From an uncultured Burkholderiales bacterium (lineage in GTDB: Bacteria > Pseudomonadota > Gammaproteobacteria > Burkholderiales > Burkholderiaceae_E), in contig CADEEH010000007.1 in assembly GCA_902826305.1 (NCBI GenBank), positions 1 to 64,000 on the forward strand: DNA of 64,000 nt, in the 5' to 3' direction. The position numbers and the translations under genes were made by a program. This document shows positions 42,601 through 51,491 of this stretch, piece after piece; position 1 is the stretch's first letter; each line of letters begins with the position of its first letter. Below the pieces are notes generated by a model that was not told where the DNA came from, made no database searches, and was given only the letters and a program-made list of their open reading frames with translations.

Positions 42601-43923
42601 ATGGACCGCAGACCGAGCCAGCGGATCGACGTCGAGGTGCTCGTGATCGGCGGCGGCGCCACCGGCGTGGCGGCCGCCTGCACGGCGGCACGCGCCGGCC
42701 GTTCGACGCTGCTGGTCGAACGTTACGGCTTTTGCGGTGGAGGTGCGGTGGCCGGGCTGTCCGGCACGATCTGCGGGCTCTACGAGGCGGATGCGTCGCC
42801 GCGTGTGCCACGTCAGCTCGTGCACGGCTTCGTCGACCGGTTCATCGCGCAGATGGAGGCACGCAACGGACTGACGCCGCCGCTGCTCTACGGCAAGACC
42901 TTCACCCGCGTGCACGAGCCACTCGCCTGGCGCGACAGCGCCGACGCGCTGCTCGCCGAGTCCGGCGCCCGGGTGCTGTTTCACGCGCTTGCGATCGGGG
43001 TGCATCGCGATGGGGACCGGGTCGCGGGGGCGATCGTCGCCACCAAGTCCGGGCCGCTGGACGTGCGCGCGGGCCTGACCATCGACGCCAGCGGCGACGC
43101 CGATCTGCTGGCGATGGCGGGCCTGCGCACCTGGTGTGGTGCCGATGGCGTGGTGCAGAACCCGACGATGATCTTCCGGCTGCAGGGCGTGGACACGGCG
43201 CGTTTCCTGGCCGCCTACGGCCCGGACACGATCATGCCGGCGAGCGTGTCCGAACGCATCGTCTCGGCACAGCGGCAGGGGCGCGACCTGCCGCGCAGCA
43301 AGATCTGGCTGTTCCCGACGACCCGTCCCGGCGAGCTGCTGTGCAACTGCACCCGCATCCGCGGCGGCGACGGTCGCGAGTTGAACGCTTCGATCGCCGA
43401 GGATTTCAGCGAAGCGGAAATCCAGGGCCGGCGCCAGGTGCGCGAGTACGCGCGTTTCTTCCGTGATCATCTCGCAGGCTGCGAACACGCCTGGGTCGCC
43501 GACACCGGGGTTCAGGTCGGCGTCCGCCAGACCCGTCAGGGTGCCGGGACCTCGGTCCTGCTCAACGCCGATGTCGTCGCCGGGACAAAATCCGCCGACG
43601 GTGTCGCCCGTTCCCCCTGGCCGATCGAACTGCATGCCGGCGACCGGCCGCGTGTGGAGTGGCTGCTGAACGACTTCTACGAGATTCCCTTCGGATGTTT
43701 CGTGCCGGAGGTCGGCGAGGGCCTGCTCTTCGGCGGTCGGTGCCTGTCGGCCGAGCACGAGGCCGTGGCGTCGGCCAGGGTCACCGCGCAATGTTTTTCC
43801 TACGGTCACGCGCTCGGCACTGCCGCCGTGCTGGCACTGGAAGAACACGTGATGCCGCGCGCATTGCCGGGCCGGGTGGTGCGCGAGGCGCTCAATCGTG
43901 ACGGGGCACGGCTGGACGATTGA
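42601..43923 (+). CDS. FAD-dependent oxidoreductase (FAD_oxidored family)
   Basis: 440 residues. N-terminal FAD-binding Rossmann motif VLVIGGGATGVAAACTAARAG followed by LLVERYGFCGGGAV, and a later DASGDADLLAMAGL (second FAD contact). The C-terminal part with GGRCLSAEHEAVASARVTAQC matches PF12831-type oxidoreductases, often found with TRAP genes in hydroxy-acid catabolism. Starts 23 bases after dctM. Substrate unknown. Confidence 0.85.
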   Translation: MDRRPSQRIDVEVLVIGGGATGVAAACTAARAGRSTLLVERYGFCGGGAVAGLSGTICGLYEADASPRVPRQLVHGFVDRFIAQMEARNGLTPPLLYGKTFTRVHEPLAWRDSADALLAESGARVLFHALAIGVHRDGDRVAGAIVATKSGPLDVRAGLTIDASGDADLLAMAGLRTWCGADGVVQNPTMIFRLQGVDTARFLAAYGPDTIMPASVSERIVSAQRQGRDLPRSKIWLFPTTRPGELLCNCTRIRGGDGRELNASIAEDFSEAEIQGRRQVREYARFFRDHLAGCEHAWVADTGVQVGVRQTRQGAGTSVLLNADVVAGTKSADGVARSPWPIELHAGDRPRVEWLLNDFYEIPFGCFVPEVGEGLLFGGRCLSAEHEAVASARVTAQCFSYGHALGTAAVLALEEHVMPRALPGRVVREALNRDGARLDD

Positions 43924-43987
43924 ATCCGGCTGCAGTTCTCTGGCCCGCTTCCTGATGTGCGGGCAATCACGCTCGAAGGAGACGACG

Positions 43988-44827
43988 ATGAACGATGTCG
44001 ACGATCGCGCCCGACGCTTCGTGGAACTCCATCGCGAAGGCTGCTTCGTGATCCCCAATCCCTGGGACCGGGGCTCGGCGCAGTTGCTGGCCGGCTTGGG
44101 GTTCCCCGCCTTGGCCAGCAGCAGTGCCGGTCAGGCGTTCGCGCAGGGGCTGCCCGACGGGGGGCTCGGTCGCGATCGAACGCTTGCGCACTTGCGTGAT
44201 CTGGTGGGTGCGACGACGCTGCCGTTGTCGGCCGATCTCGAGAACGGTTTCGGCGATGCGCCCGAGCACTGTGCGGACACGTTGCGCGCCGTTGCGGCAC
44301 TCGGTGTGGTCGGCGGCTCGATCGAGGATGCCACCGGACGGGCCGATGATCCGATCTACCCGTTCGACATCGCGGTCGCGCGGGTGCGCGCTGCCGTGGC
44401 CGCGGTGCGTGCGCTGCCGTTTCCGTTCACATTGACCGCGCGCGCGGAGAACCTGCTCTGGGGGCGTCCGGACCTGGACGACACGGTGCGCCGGCTGCAG
44501 GCATTCGCCGAAGCCGGCGCCGACGTGTTGTACGCGCCGGGCCTGAAGACCGCCGACGAGGTCAGGCGGGTCGTCCAGGCGGTGGCCCCGCGGCCGGTCA
44601 ACGTGCTGATGGGCCTGGCCGGCTCGACGCTGGACCGAGGCCAGCTCGCCGCGCTCGGCGTACGCCGGATCAGCGTCGGATCGTCGCTGGCGCGCGCGGC
44701 GTACGGCGAGATGGTCCGTGCCGCGACGGTGATCCGCGACGAAGGCACGTTCGAGTACGGCCGCCGCGCGCCCTCGCTGGCCGTGTTCAACGAGGCCTTC
44801 CGGCACGGGGGTGCCCTGCCGGGCTGA
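43988..44827 (+). CDS. Isocitrate lyase / phosphoenolpyruvate mutase family protein
   Basis: 279 residues, PEP-mutase/ICL TIM barrel. Seen: PNPWDRGSAQLLAGLGFPALASSSAG (substrate loop), LSADLENGFGD with metal-binding acidic residues, GGSIEDATG, FTLTARAENLLWG. The KKCGH loop of true isocitrate lyases is absent, so it is closer to oxaloacetate decarboxylase / 2,3-dimethylmalate lyase-like enzymes. GAAGGAG precedes the ATG. Last gene of the unit; cleavage of a hydroxylated, imported acid is a reasonable guess. Confidence 0.85.
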   Translation: MNDVDDRARRFVELHREGCFVIPNPWDRGSAQLLAGLGFPALASSSAGQAFAQGLPDGGLGRDRTLAHLRDLVGATTLPLSADLENGFGDAPEHCADTLRAVAALGVVGGSIEDATGRADDPIYPFDIAVARVRAAVAAVRALPFPFTLTARAENLLWGRPDLDDTVRRLQAFAEAGADVLYAPGLKTADEVRRVVQAVAPRPVNVLMGLAGSTLDRGQLAALGVRRISVGSSLARAAYGEMVRAATVIRDEGTFEYGRRAPSLAVFNEAFRHGGALPG

Positions 44828-44829
44828 CG

Positions 44830-44853
44830 CCGGTCTTCCGTCCGGAAGACCGG
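44830..44853. terminator. Strong hairpin after the lyase gene
   Basis: CCGGTCTTCCG-TC-CGGAAGACCGG: a perfect inverted repeat with 11-base arms, two bases after the stop codon. Likely terminator of the hydroxylase-TRAP operon in the convergent intergenic region; no U-tract follows. Confidence 0.65.
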
Positions 44854-44854
44854 A

Positions 44855-44986
44855 TCACTCCAGCAGACCCGCGAGTTCCAGCCCCCGCCGGCCTTCTGGA
44901 TGGCGGCAGTCAATCTCCTCGAACTCGTTGATGTTGTCGATTTCGGTGCGGCGCTGGAGGCACGCCTGAAGGCGCGGCTGTTCCAT
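44855..44986 (-). CDS. Possible small protein or gene remnant
   Basis: A 43-codon minus-strand frame beginning MEQPRLQACLQRRTEID and ending with a TGA-type stop at the hairpin. It is acidic in the centre (INEFEEIDCRHPEGRRG) and lies in a stretch of lower GC than its flanks. No homologue is recognised. A 51-codon plus-strand frame (44900-45055) covers the same bases and looks about as plausible, so this may be a remnant of a decayed gene rather than a functional peptide. Confidence 0.2.
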   Translation of the reverse strand: MEQPRLQACLQRRTEIDNINEFEEIDCRHPEGRRGLELAGLLE

Positions 44987-45024
44987 CGCAGCCCACTGTC
45001 TGTGCCGGATACAACCGCAGGGAT

Positions 45025-45684
45025 TCAGGCCGCCGGTCCCATCGGTCCGGGATAGCTGACCTCGTCCAGTTGTCCGGTGTCGACGTCGTAGATGAAACCC
45101 CGTGCGCTCACCGCATCGGTCCCACTGCTGGGCAGCCACGGATGATTGAGGATCGCCGACAGCCCTCGGCGCACGTCCCACTGCAGTCGCTGCATGTTCT
45201 TCTCGTCACGCGGCGCATCCAGTGGTTCGATCTCCCCACGGAAGGCATGGAACTGTGCCGGCGTCGCCGCACACTTTCCGCAGCTCACGAAAGTGCGCCC
45301 GGTGGCCTGGCCGAGGACCTTCTCCGAGGCCGGATCGCCTTCGAGCCCCGCCTTGAGCAGGTCGTCGGTGAACGCGAGCATGCCGCAGCGGGTGTGATGG
45401 ATCAGGATGATCTCGTTGGTGTTCAGCAGGTGATGCGAGATGATCAGACAACGGATCGCGTCGTCGGTCACGACACCCCCCGCATTGCGGATGATGTGTG
45501 CCTCCCCGGTCTGCAGACCGAGCAGGTCTTCGACGTCCAACCTCGCATCCATGCACGCGACCACCGCGACTCGTTTCGCCGGCTGGATCGGCTGCTTGCC
45601 GGGATACGCGGGCTTGTGGTTCGCCTGTCCTTCGGCGTAACGCTTGTTGTTCGCCAGGCACTGGTCCGTCATCGAAACTGCCAT
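45025..45684 (-). CDS. Beta-carbonic anhydrase
   Basis: 219 residues, interconverting CO2 and bicarbonate. Zinc and active-site residues are visible: Cys44-x-Asp46-x-Arg48 (VACMDARLD) and His97-x2-Cys100 (HHTRCGML). The overall pattern ([24 protein letters not shown]) is that of the short beta-CA group, but the C-terminus is about 50 residues longer and includes a Cys pair ([12 protein letters not shown]). Stands alone between two catabolic clusters. Confidence 0.92.
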   Translation of the reverse strand: MAVSMTDQCLANNKRYAEGQANHKPAYPGKQPIQPAKRVAVVACMDARLDVEDLLGLQTGEAHIIRNAGGVVTDDAIRCLIISHHLLNTNEIILIHHTRCGMLAFTDDLLKAGLEGDPASEKVLGQATGRTFVSCGKCAATPAQFHAFRGEIEPLDAPRDEKNMQRLQWDVRRGLSAILNHPWLPSSGTDAVSARGFIYDVDTGQLDEVSYPGPMGPAA

Positions 45685-45763
45685 GGTGTCTCCTCGTTGT
45701 GTTGGCTTCGAGTGTAGTCCCGTGAGCTGATCGACGACCTGGCGGGCCGCGGTCAGGCCGGAA

Positions 45764-46570
45764 TCATACCGAGACCCGGCCGCCGATCCGCTGCGACAGC
45801 GCCCGGGCCGCCTGGCGCAACGCTTCGGTGATTTCCGGGATCGATTTGCGCCGGATCTGGTCGATCCGCTCGGCATACGGCACCGTCAACGCGGCGATCG
45901 CGCGTCCCTGGTTATCGAGGATCGGAAAACTGACCGCGTACAACCCCCGGACCTGGACACTCGGGATCGATTCGTAACCGACGGTCCGGATGGTCTCGAG
46001 TGTGCGCTCGATCTGCGGATCGGCCTGCTCGGGGCGCCGCTGCACCGACTCCTCGATGCGCAGCTTGCGCGTCTCCTCGTCCTGGAAGGCGAGCAACACG
46101 CGGCCGGAGGCGGAGATCAGCACATCGAGTTCGGCGCCGGCACGCACAGCGAAGCCCATCCCGCTGGGCGTATCCACCTTGCTCAGAACCACCTGCTTGC
46201 CCTGGCCGTAGACCGTCAGGTGGCACGACTGGTCGAGTTCGCCGGCAAGCCGGTGCATGATCGGCATCGCTTCGGACAGCAGCCGGTGTGTCGGCGGGTT
46301 GACGTGCGCTAGCTCGAACAGTTTGCTGGTGATGCCGTAGGTATTCTCGTCGACCAGCGCCACGTAGTTGCGGTTGACCAGGCACGCGATCATCCGGTAG
46401 ATCTCGCCGACGCTTCGCCCCAGGCGCTGGGCGATGTCCTTCTGGGTCAGCGGCTGCTCGCTGCGGCAAAGTGTCTCCAGGATGTCCAGTCCCTTCTCCA
46501 AGGCCGGCGCCGAATACGACCGACCATCCGCTTCGGCGACCTTGGCAGTTTCCTTTCCGTCCGCTTTCAT
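45764..46570 (-). CDS. IclR family transcriptional regulator
   Basis: 268 residues. N-terminal winged helix ([52 protein letters not shown]) and the C-terminal GAF-like effector domain ([33 protein letters not shown]...[10 protein letters not shown]...[20 protein letters not shown]). At the end of the SDR-CoA-transferase-hydratase minus-strand genes; it probably governs both this unit and the divergent VOC-TRAP genes. Confidence 0.92.
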   Translation of the reverse strand: MKADGKETAKVAEADGRSYSAPALEKGLDILETLCRSEQPLTQKDIAQRLGRSVGEIYRMIACLVNRNYVALVDENTYGITSKLFELAHVNPPTHRLLSEAMPIMHRLAGELDQSCHLTVYGQGKQVVLSKVDTPSGMGFAVRAGAELDVLISASGRVLLAFQDEETRKLRIEESVQRRPEQADPQIERTLETIRTVGYESIPSVQVRGLYAVSFPILDNQGRAIAALTVPYAERIDQIRRKSIPEITEALRQAARALSQRIGGRVSV

Positions 46571-46706
46571 CGTCCGCTCCGTTGCCGTGCCCGTCTCGCC
46601 TGCGGTGGGCCCATGGTGCCGCCTGCGCTCGACCGGTATTGTCGCCGAATCGTCAGTTGCCGTTGCCGGCGCCCGTCGCGCCGTGAGGCGACGATCAAGA
46701 TCGCAC

Positions 46707-47462
46707 TCACGCCGGAAGGCCGCCGTCGATCATCAACGTGGCTCCGGTCACGTAGGAGGCCTCGTCCGAGGCTAGCCAGAGCATCGGATAGGCCATCTCG
46801 TCGGGAAGGGCCCAACGCTTCAGCGCGCAGGGCGGGACGAGACCATCGACGGCGCTTTCCCCGAGTCTTTCCAGATGAAACGGGGTCCGGGTGAACCCGG
46901 GACAGATCGCATTGGCGCGGACACCGTGTTCCGCTTCCTCGAACGCGAGCGTCCGCGTCAGCGCCAACACGCCGGCCTTGGTCGCGTCGTAGGCGCCCAT
47001 GCCTTTGCGGCCGTAGACCGCGTAGGTCGACGACGTGTTGATGATGCTGCCCCGGCCGGATCGGCGCAGATGCGGCAGTGCAGCCCGGGCCATCGACACG
47101 AAGCTGAGCAGGTTGACGCGGACGATCGCATCCCAGGTCTCCCACGGCGCGTCGGCAATCGCCTCGTAGCGTCGGATCCCCACGTTGTTCACCAGCACGT
47201 CCACCGCGCCCAGGCGGGCGACCACGTCCTCGACGACCCGACCGGCTTGCGCCTCGACGCCGAGGTCCGCAACAACAGTGTGAACCTGCGCATCGGCGAC
47301 CTCGCGCCGGATTGCGTCGGCGGCGGCGATGACGATCTCCTCGCTATGGTCGACCAGCGCCACCCGTGCCCCTTCGGCACAGAATATCCTGCCCGCGGCC
47401 GACCCGATGCCACCGCCACCGCCGGTGATGACGGCGGCTTTCCCCTTCAACCTTGCACTCAT
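46707..47462 (-). CDS. SDR family oxidoreductase
   Basis: 251 residues. NAD(P) motif ITGGGGGIGSAAG (starts at residue 12), NNVG at about 93, catalytic YDATK and the C-terminal SYVTGATLMIDGG typical of classical SDRs. AGGAGAAC precedes the ATG. It follows the CoA-transferase by 64 bases on the minus strand. Alcohol/ketone step in the pathway is inferred from context. Confidence 0.9.
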   Translation of the reverse strand: MSARLKGKAAVITGGGGGIGSAAGRIFCAEGARVALVDHSEEIVIAAADAIRREVADAQVHTVVADLGVEAQAGRVVEDVVARLGAVDVLVNNVGIRRYEAIADAPWETWDAIVRVNLLSFVSMARAALPHLRRSGRGSIINTSSTYAVYGRKGMGAYDATKAGVLALTRTLAFEEAEHGVRANAICPGFTRTPFHLERLGESAVDGLVPPCALKRWALPDEMAYPMLWLASDEASYVTGATLMIDGGLPA

Positions 47463-47526
47463 GACGTTCTCCTGGTTCGAGCGATCGGGATGGCCCGACT
47501 ATGATCAGGACGAGGCATGCCGACGG

Positions 47527-48744
47527 TCACCCGGGTGGGCTGCCTGGGGCGGCGTGCGCCGCCTTCGTCGACAACAGCGCGTCGATCTGCTCGGCCCGGT
47601 AGCCGAGTTCCTCGAGGACGGCTCGTGTGTCCGTACCCCGCGGCTGGGCGGGGGCACCCGGCGACGGATAGTCCGCGTCGAACCGGATCGTCGAGCGCAG
47701 GGCCGCGGTCCGGCCTTCGGTCGGATGTTCCTCATAACGGATCAGACCCACCGCTTCCAGATGCGGATCGCGAGGCAAGGTCTCCAGCGTGTGACACGCC
47801 TGCACGGCGATGTCGGCGGCATGCAGGATCCGCAGCCATTCGGCGGTCGTATGCGACAGCAGCGGCGCACCGCGAACCTCGAACCACTGCGCCACGTTGC
47901 GGGCACGGGCAGCGACGCTGGAGAACCGCGGATCGTCGACCAGAGTGCTGCGGCCGGTCGCAACCAGGAAGGCCCGAACCTGCGGATCGGTGTTGACCGT
48001 GAAGGCGATCCAGCCGTCGGCGGTCTTCACCGGCTTGTTGTGCGGACTGAGCAGACGCTGGTCGCCGGGCGGGCCGACCGGCGGATCGAAGCTGTGCTGC
48101 GCCAGGTGTTCCTGCAACACGAAGGCGGCCATCGTCTCGAACATCGGCACCTCGAGGCTGCAGCCCCGGCCCGTGACCTTGCGCTCGAGCACGGCCGCGA
48201 GGACGGCACCGGCGGCGATCTCACCGGCAACATGGTCACAGATCAGCATCGGCATGTAGGCCGGTGAACCGTCGCGTGCCAGCATCAGGCCGGCCATGCC
48301 ACTGGCTGCCTGGACGACGCTGTCGTATGTCGGCCGGCCCGAGTACGGTCCATCGGTGCCGTAGCCGGTGATCAGGCAATGGATCTTGTCCGGATGCCGG
48401 GCCCGCACGCTCTCGGCATCCAGACCCAGCCGTGCCAGCGCGTGGGGCCGCATGTTGGCGACGATCACGTCAGCGGATGCGAGCAGTCGGGTCGCCACGT
48501 CGCGGGCGGCCGGCTGCTTCAGGTCCAGGCAGATGTTGCGCTTGCCGCGATTGAAGTGCAGGTAGGCCCCGGAGTGCTGGCCGGTCGGCGAGATGCCGCC
48601 CAGCCCACGCATCAGGTCGCCTTCGGGACTTTCCAGCTTGACGATCTCCGCGCCGTACTGCCCCAGCCGCCAGGTGCAGACCGGCCCGACCACGACGCTG
48701 GTCAAGTCCAGGATACGCACCCCCTTCAAGGGTTCGAAACTCAT
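47527..48744 (-). CDS. CaiB/BaiF family CoA-transferase
   Basis: 405 residues, family III CoA-transferase. Begins LKGVRILDLTSVVVGPVCTWRLGQYGAEIVKLESP; the catalytic Asp (about 141) lies in RPTYDSVVQAASGMAGL. Members exchange CoA between acyl-CoA and dicarboxylates such as mesaconate, citramalate, succinate or formate/oxalate. Overlap with a mesaconyl-CoA-hydratase-like gene (ATGA) makes a C4/C5 unsaturated dicarboxylate a good candidate. Confidence 0.9.
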   Translation of the reverse strand: MSFEPLKGVRILDLTSVVVGPVCTWRLGQYGAEIVKLESPEGDLMRGLGGISPTGQHSGAYLHFNRGKRNICLDLKQPAARDVATRLLASADVIVANMRPHALARLGLDAESVRARHPDKIHCLITGYGTDGPYSGRPTYDSVVQAASGMAGLMLARDGSPAYMPMLICDHVAGEIAAGAVLAAVLERKVTGRGCSLEVPMFETMAAFVLQEHLAQHSFDPPVGPPGDQRLLSPHNKPVKTADGWIAFTVNTDPQVRAFLVATGRSTLVDDPRFSSVAARARNVAQWFEVRGAPLLSHTTAEWLRILHAADIAVQACHTLETLPRDPHLEAVGLIRYEEHPTEGRTAALRSTIRFDADYPSPGAPAQPRGTDTRAVLEELGYRAEQIDALLSTKAAHAAPGSPPG

Positions 48745-49604
48745 TGAACGGTCACCTCCATGCCGACGGCCAGTCGATGATGATCGTCGTAGGCGCGCAG
48801 CAGCCAGCGATCACCCGAGCGATCTGCAGCCAACGTGATGGCGCGATTGCAGTACAGGGGCGCGACATGACGCACGGCGATCACCGAAGGGGTCACCGCC
48901 AGGTCGCGGCGAAGGAACTCGGTGAGCAGCAGCGTCGACAGGCCCCCATTGACCACCAGTTCCGGAAAACCCTCGACGCCTCGCGCATGGTCACGATCGA
49001 TGTGGATCCGGTGCGAGTTGAAACCGAGGGCGGAGTACTGGAACAGCAGGGTTTCGTCCGGAACGAATGTCTTCATGCGGGTGGCGTCGACGGCGCTGCC
49101 CGGCGCCGATTCCCGCAGGGGCTCGCCGTCCGCGCGGGCCGGTAGCAGCAGATAGGTCTGGGTTTCGACCAGTGCGGGTTGCACTTCCGAGGTGATGTGC
49201 AACTCGTGGGCCACCGTGACCACGGCCATCGAACCGTTTGGCCTGGACTTCGGCACCACACTGAGCACGCGACTGGTCCGCTGGACCCGCGCGCCGATCG
49301 GTATGTCGTGACGAAACGAGACCGTCCTGCCGCCCAGCAACAAGCGGGGCAGGCCAAGGTCCGGCATGGGCACGCCCAGCCCCGGAAATCCGTCACCACG
49401 CAGCGCCGACCGACGTGTGTCGGCGGCGAGCAGCGCGAAGTGCCATCCCCGGGGCAGCACCGCGCCGTCGACCCATCCGTCCGGCGCGAGGTCGAGCATC
49501 GCGGCGATCCGCCTGACCAACGCCGATGTACAGGTTTCCTCGCGCGACACGGCCTCAGCGGTGGGCCCGGACTCGGCGTCGCAAGGTTCGGTACGGTCAG
49601 GCAT
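48741..49604 (-). CDS. MaoC-like acyl-CoA dehydratase (mesaconyl-C4-CoA hydratase / HTD2-like)
   Basis: 287 residues with two hot-dog halves. The N-half has WHFALLAADTRRSALRGDGFPGLGVPMPDLGLPRLLLGGRTVSF, the C-half LLFQYSALGFNSHRIHIDRDHARGVEGFPELVVNG with the hydratase catalytic Asp/His pattern. This layout is characteristic of the mesaconyl-C4-CoA / itaconyl-CoA hydratase group. First gene of the minus-strand unit, coupled to the CoA-transferase. Together they could activate and hydrate an unsaturated C5 acid. Confidence 0.85.
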   Translation of the reverse strand: MPDRTEPCDAESGPTAEAVSREETCTSALVRRIAAMLDLAPDGWVDGAVLPRGWHFALLAADTRRSALRGDGFPGLGVPMPDLGLPRLLLGGRTVSFRHDIPIGARVQRTSRVLSVVPKSRPNGSMAVVTVAHELHITSEVQPALVETQTYLLLPARADGEPLRESAPGSAVDATRMKTFVPDETLLFQYSALGFNSHRIHIDRDHARGVEGFPELVVNGGLSTLLLTEFLRRDLAVTPSVIAVRHVAPLYCNRAITLAADRSGDRWLLRAYDDHHRLAVGMEVTVQ

Positions 49605-49828
49605 GTGTGAATGGTGCGTTGCACATATGAATGGACAGGGGTGACTTTACGCCACGTCTCCAGCAGGATCGAATCCTCAGATTTTATATATGCTTGCTTG
49701 ACTTCACCAGTAAATCCATTAAGGTGTGCACCGGAATGTGCATCAGTCACCCTTCCAAGCTCTCAGGCGAGCCTGCCTGTTCCGACCCCGTCGACTCGAC
49801 GCCCCCTCCGCCACCGAGAAGGACCGAC
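49605..49828. promoter_or_regulatory. AT-rich divergent promoter region of the hydratase and VOC-TRAP units
   Basis: 224 bases separating two divergent units. The centre is strikingly AT-rich. On the minus strand TTTACT followed 18 bases later by TATATA is a promoter candidate for the hydratase-CoA-transferase genes; on the plus strand TTGACT (49703-49708) is a -35 candidate for the VOC-TRAP genes without a clear -10. GTGC-GTT-GCAC (49612-49622) is a small inverted repeat. The IclR operator is expected here but is not identifiable by eye. Confidence 0.5.
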
Positions 49829-50257
49829 ATGAACTTCAAGTTCCATCACATGAACATCTGCACCGACAACCTGCCTCGGTTGACCCAGTTCTATCGGACC
49901 CTGTTCGACCTCGGCACGATCAGTGACAAGGAACACACGGTGGTGAGCGGCATCCGCGAGGACCGCGCGTACACCGGCAAGGTCGACTTCCTGACCGACG
50001 GCGACATCGAGTTCCACTGGTCGGAACGCGACCTGGAGACCGGCTTCAAGATGAAGAAGTTCGTCAACCCGATGGGTCACGGCCACTTCTGCTTCCGCAC
50101 CGACGACATCAAGGGCTTCATGCGCAAGTGCGACCAGATGGGCATTCGCTACTCGGACTATGGGTGCTGGGCGATACCGGGCTGGTACCAGGTGTTCCTG
50201 TACGACCCGGACGGACATGTCATCGAGGTCCACCAGCCCGGCGTGTTCGAGAAATGA
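49829..50257 (+). CDS. VOC family (glyoxalase/bleomycin-resistance fold) protein
   Basis: 142 residues, one vicinal-oxygen-chelate module pair. It begins FKFHHMNICTDNLPRLTQFYRTLFDLG and ends WYQVFLYDPDGHVIEVHQPG; His7 or His8, His92-94 and Glu135 are likely metal ligands. Such proteins act as epimerases (methylmalonyl-CoA type), isomerases or dioxygenases. First gene of the plus-strand unit with a TRAP importer. Confidence 0.85.
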   Translation: MNFKFHHMNICTDNLPRLTQFYRTLFDLGTISDKEHTVVSGIREDRAYTGKVDFLTDGDIEFHWSERDLETGFKMKKFVNPMGHGHFCFRTDDIKGFMRKCDQMGIRYSDYGCWAIPGWYQVFLYDPDGHVIEVHQPGVFEK

Positions 50258-50326
50258 GCTGAACGGACGGATTGCGACAACCATCGAATCGCCATCGGCG
50301 ATCACGTACTCAGGAGACACCCTTCG

Positions 50327-51376
50327 ATGAACAAGCACCTGGACCCCCGGACCGACACACCTGAGCGCTCAGCCGGACGCCGCACGCTGCTCCGGCAACT
50401 GGGCGGGCTGGCCGCCACCGCCTGCCTGCCCGGCATCGCACCCGCACAAACCGTGACCCGGATGAAGATCGCCATCTCCATTCCCGAGAGCCATCCGACG
50501 ACCGTGGCGTTGAAAGCCGCCTGCGCGCAGATCCTGAAGGAGTCGGCGGGCCGCCTCGCGATCGATGTCTATCCGAACGGGCAGCTCGGCAGCGACACGG
50601 ACACGGTCTCGCAGGTCCGCGCCGGGGCGATCGACTTCGTCTGCACGGCCGGCACCATCTGGGGCAACCTGGTCCCAGTGACCTCGATCAATACTGTGGC
50701 GTTCGCGTTCCCGGACTACCCGACCGTCTGGAAGGCCATGGACGGGGACCTCGGCGGGCATATCCGCACCGCCTTCGACAAGATCAATCTCGTGCCGGTC
50801 GGCAAGGTGTTCGATCACGGGTTCCGCCAGGTGACCCATGGCGCCAAGCCGATCACATCGCCGCAGGATCTGGCCGGCATGAAGATCCGCGTGCCCGCCA
50901 GCCCGATGCTGACGTCGCTGTTCAAGGGCCTCGATGCGTCTCCGGCGACCGTGCCGATCGGCGAGCTCTACACGGCGCTTCAGACCAAGGTGGTCGACGG
51001 CCAGGAGAACGCGCTGCCCACCATCGACGCAACCAAGCTGTACGAGGTGCAGAAGTACTGCACCTACACCTCGCACATGTGGGATTGTTTCACGCTGGTG
51101 GCCAACAAGCGCACCTGGAGCGCGTTGCCCGACGACCTGCGCGCGACGGCCGCCCGGATCCTCGAGTCGCACGCGACAGAGCAGCGCGCCGCCCACGACG
51201 CCCTGAACACCTCGCTGGAGGCCAAGCTCAAGGCTGCCGGCATGCAGTTCAACAAGGTCGATCCGAAGCCCTTCCGCGAGATGCTTCAGAAGGCCGGTTA
51301 CTACACCGAGTGGCAGAAGAAGTTCGGGCCCGAAGCCTGGGCTTTGCTCGAGAAGTACAGCGGCAAGCTCGTTTGA
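50327..51376 (+). CDS. TRAP transporter substrate-binding protein (DctP family)
   Basis: 349 residues with a Tat-like signal (GRRTLLRQLGGLAATACLPGIAPAQT). DctP features: ISIPESHPTTVALKAACAQILKESAGRLAIDVYPNGQLGSDTDTVSQV and the ligand-binding Arg in LAGMKIRVPASPMLTS. Different subgroup from the 39.6-kb DctP (sequence and permease organisation differ), so the two TRAP systems probably take up different compounds. Confidence 0.92.
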   Translation: MNKHLDPRTDTPERSAGRRTLLRQLGGLAATACLPGIAPAQTVTRMKIAISIPESHPTTVALKAACAQILKESAGRLAIDVYPNGQLGSDTDTVSQVRAGAIDFVCTAGTIWGNLVPVTSINTVAFAFPDYPTVWKAMDGDLGGHIRTAFDKINLVPVGKVFDHGFRQVTHGAKPITSPQDLAGMKIRVPASPMLTSLFKGLDASPATVPIGELYTALQTKVVDGQENALPTIDATKLYEVQKYCTYTSHMWDCFTLVANKRTWSALPDDLRATAARILESHATEQRAAHDALNTSLEAKLKAAGMQFNKVDPKPFREMLQKAGYYTEWQKKFGPEAWALLEKYSGKLV

Positions 51377-51491
51377 GCCATCGCACGTCGTCCACCCCGG
51401 CTTCCGATCGCGACACGCGGCCTGGCTCGCCTCGCCGCGCCCGTCGCCTCGTCTGCCGTTTCCGGTCCTCCTGGATATCGAGCTGCCCGTC

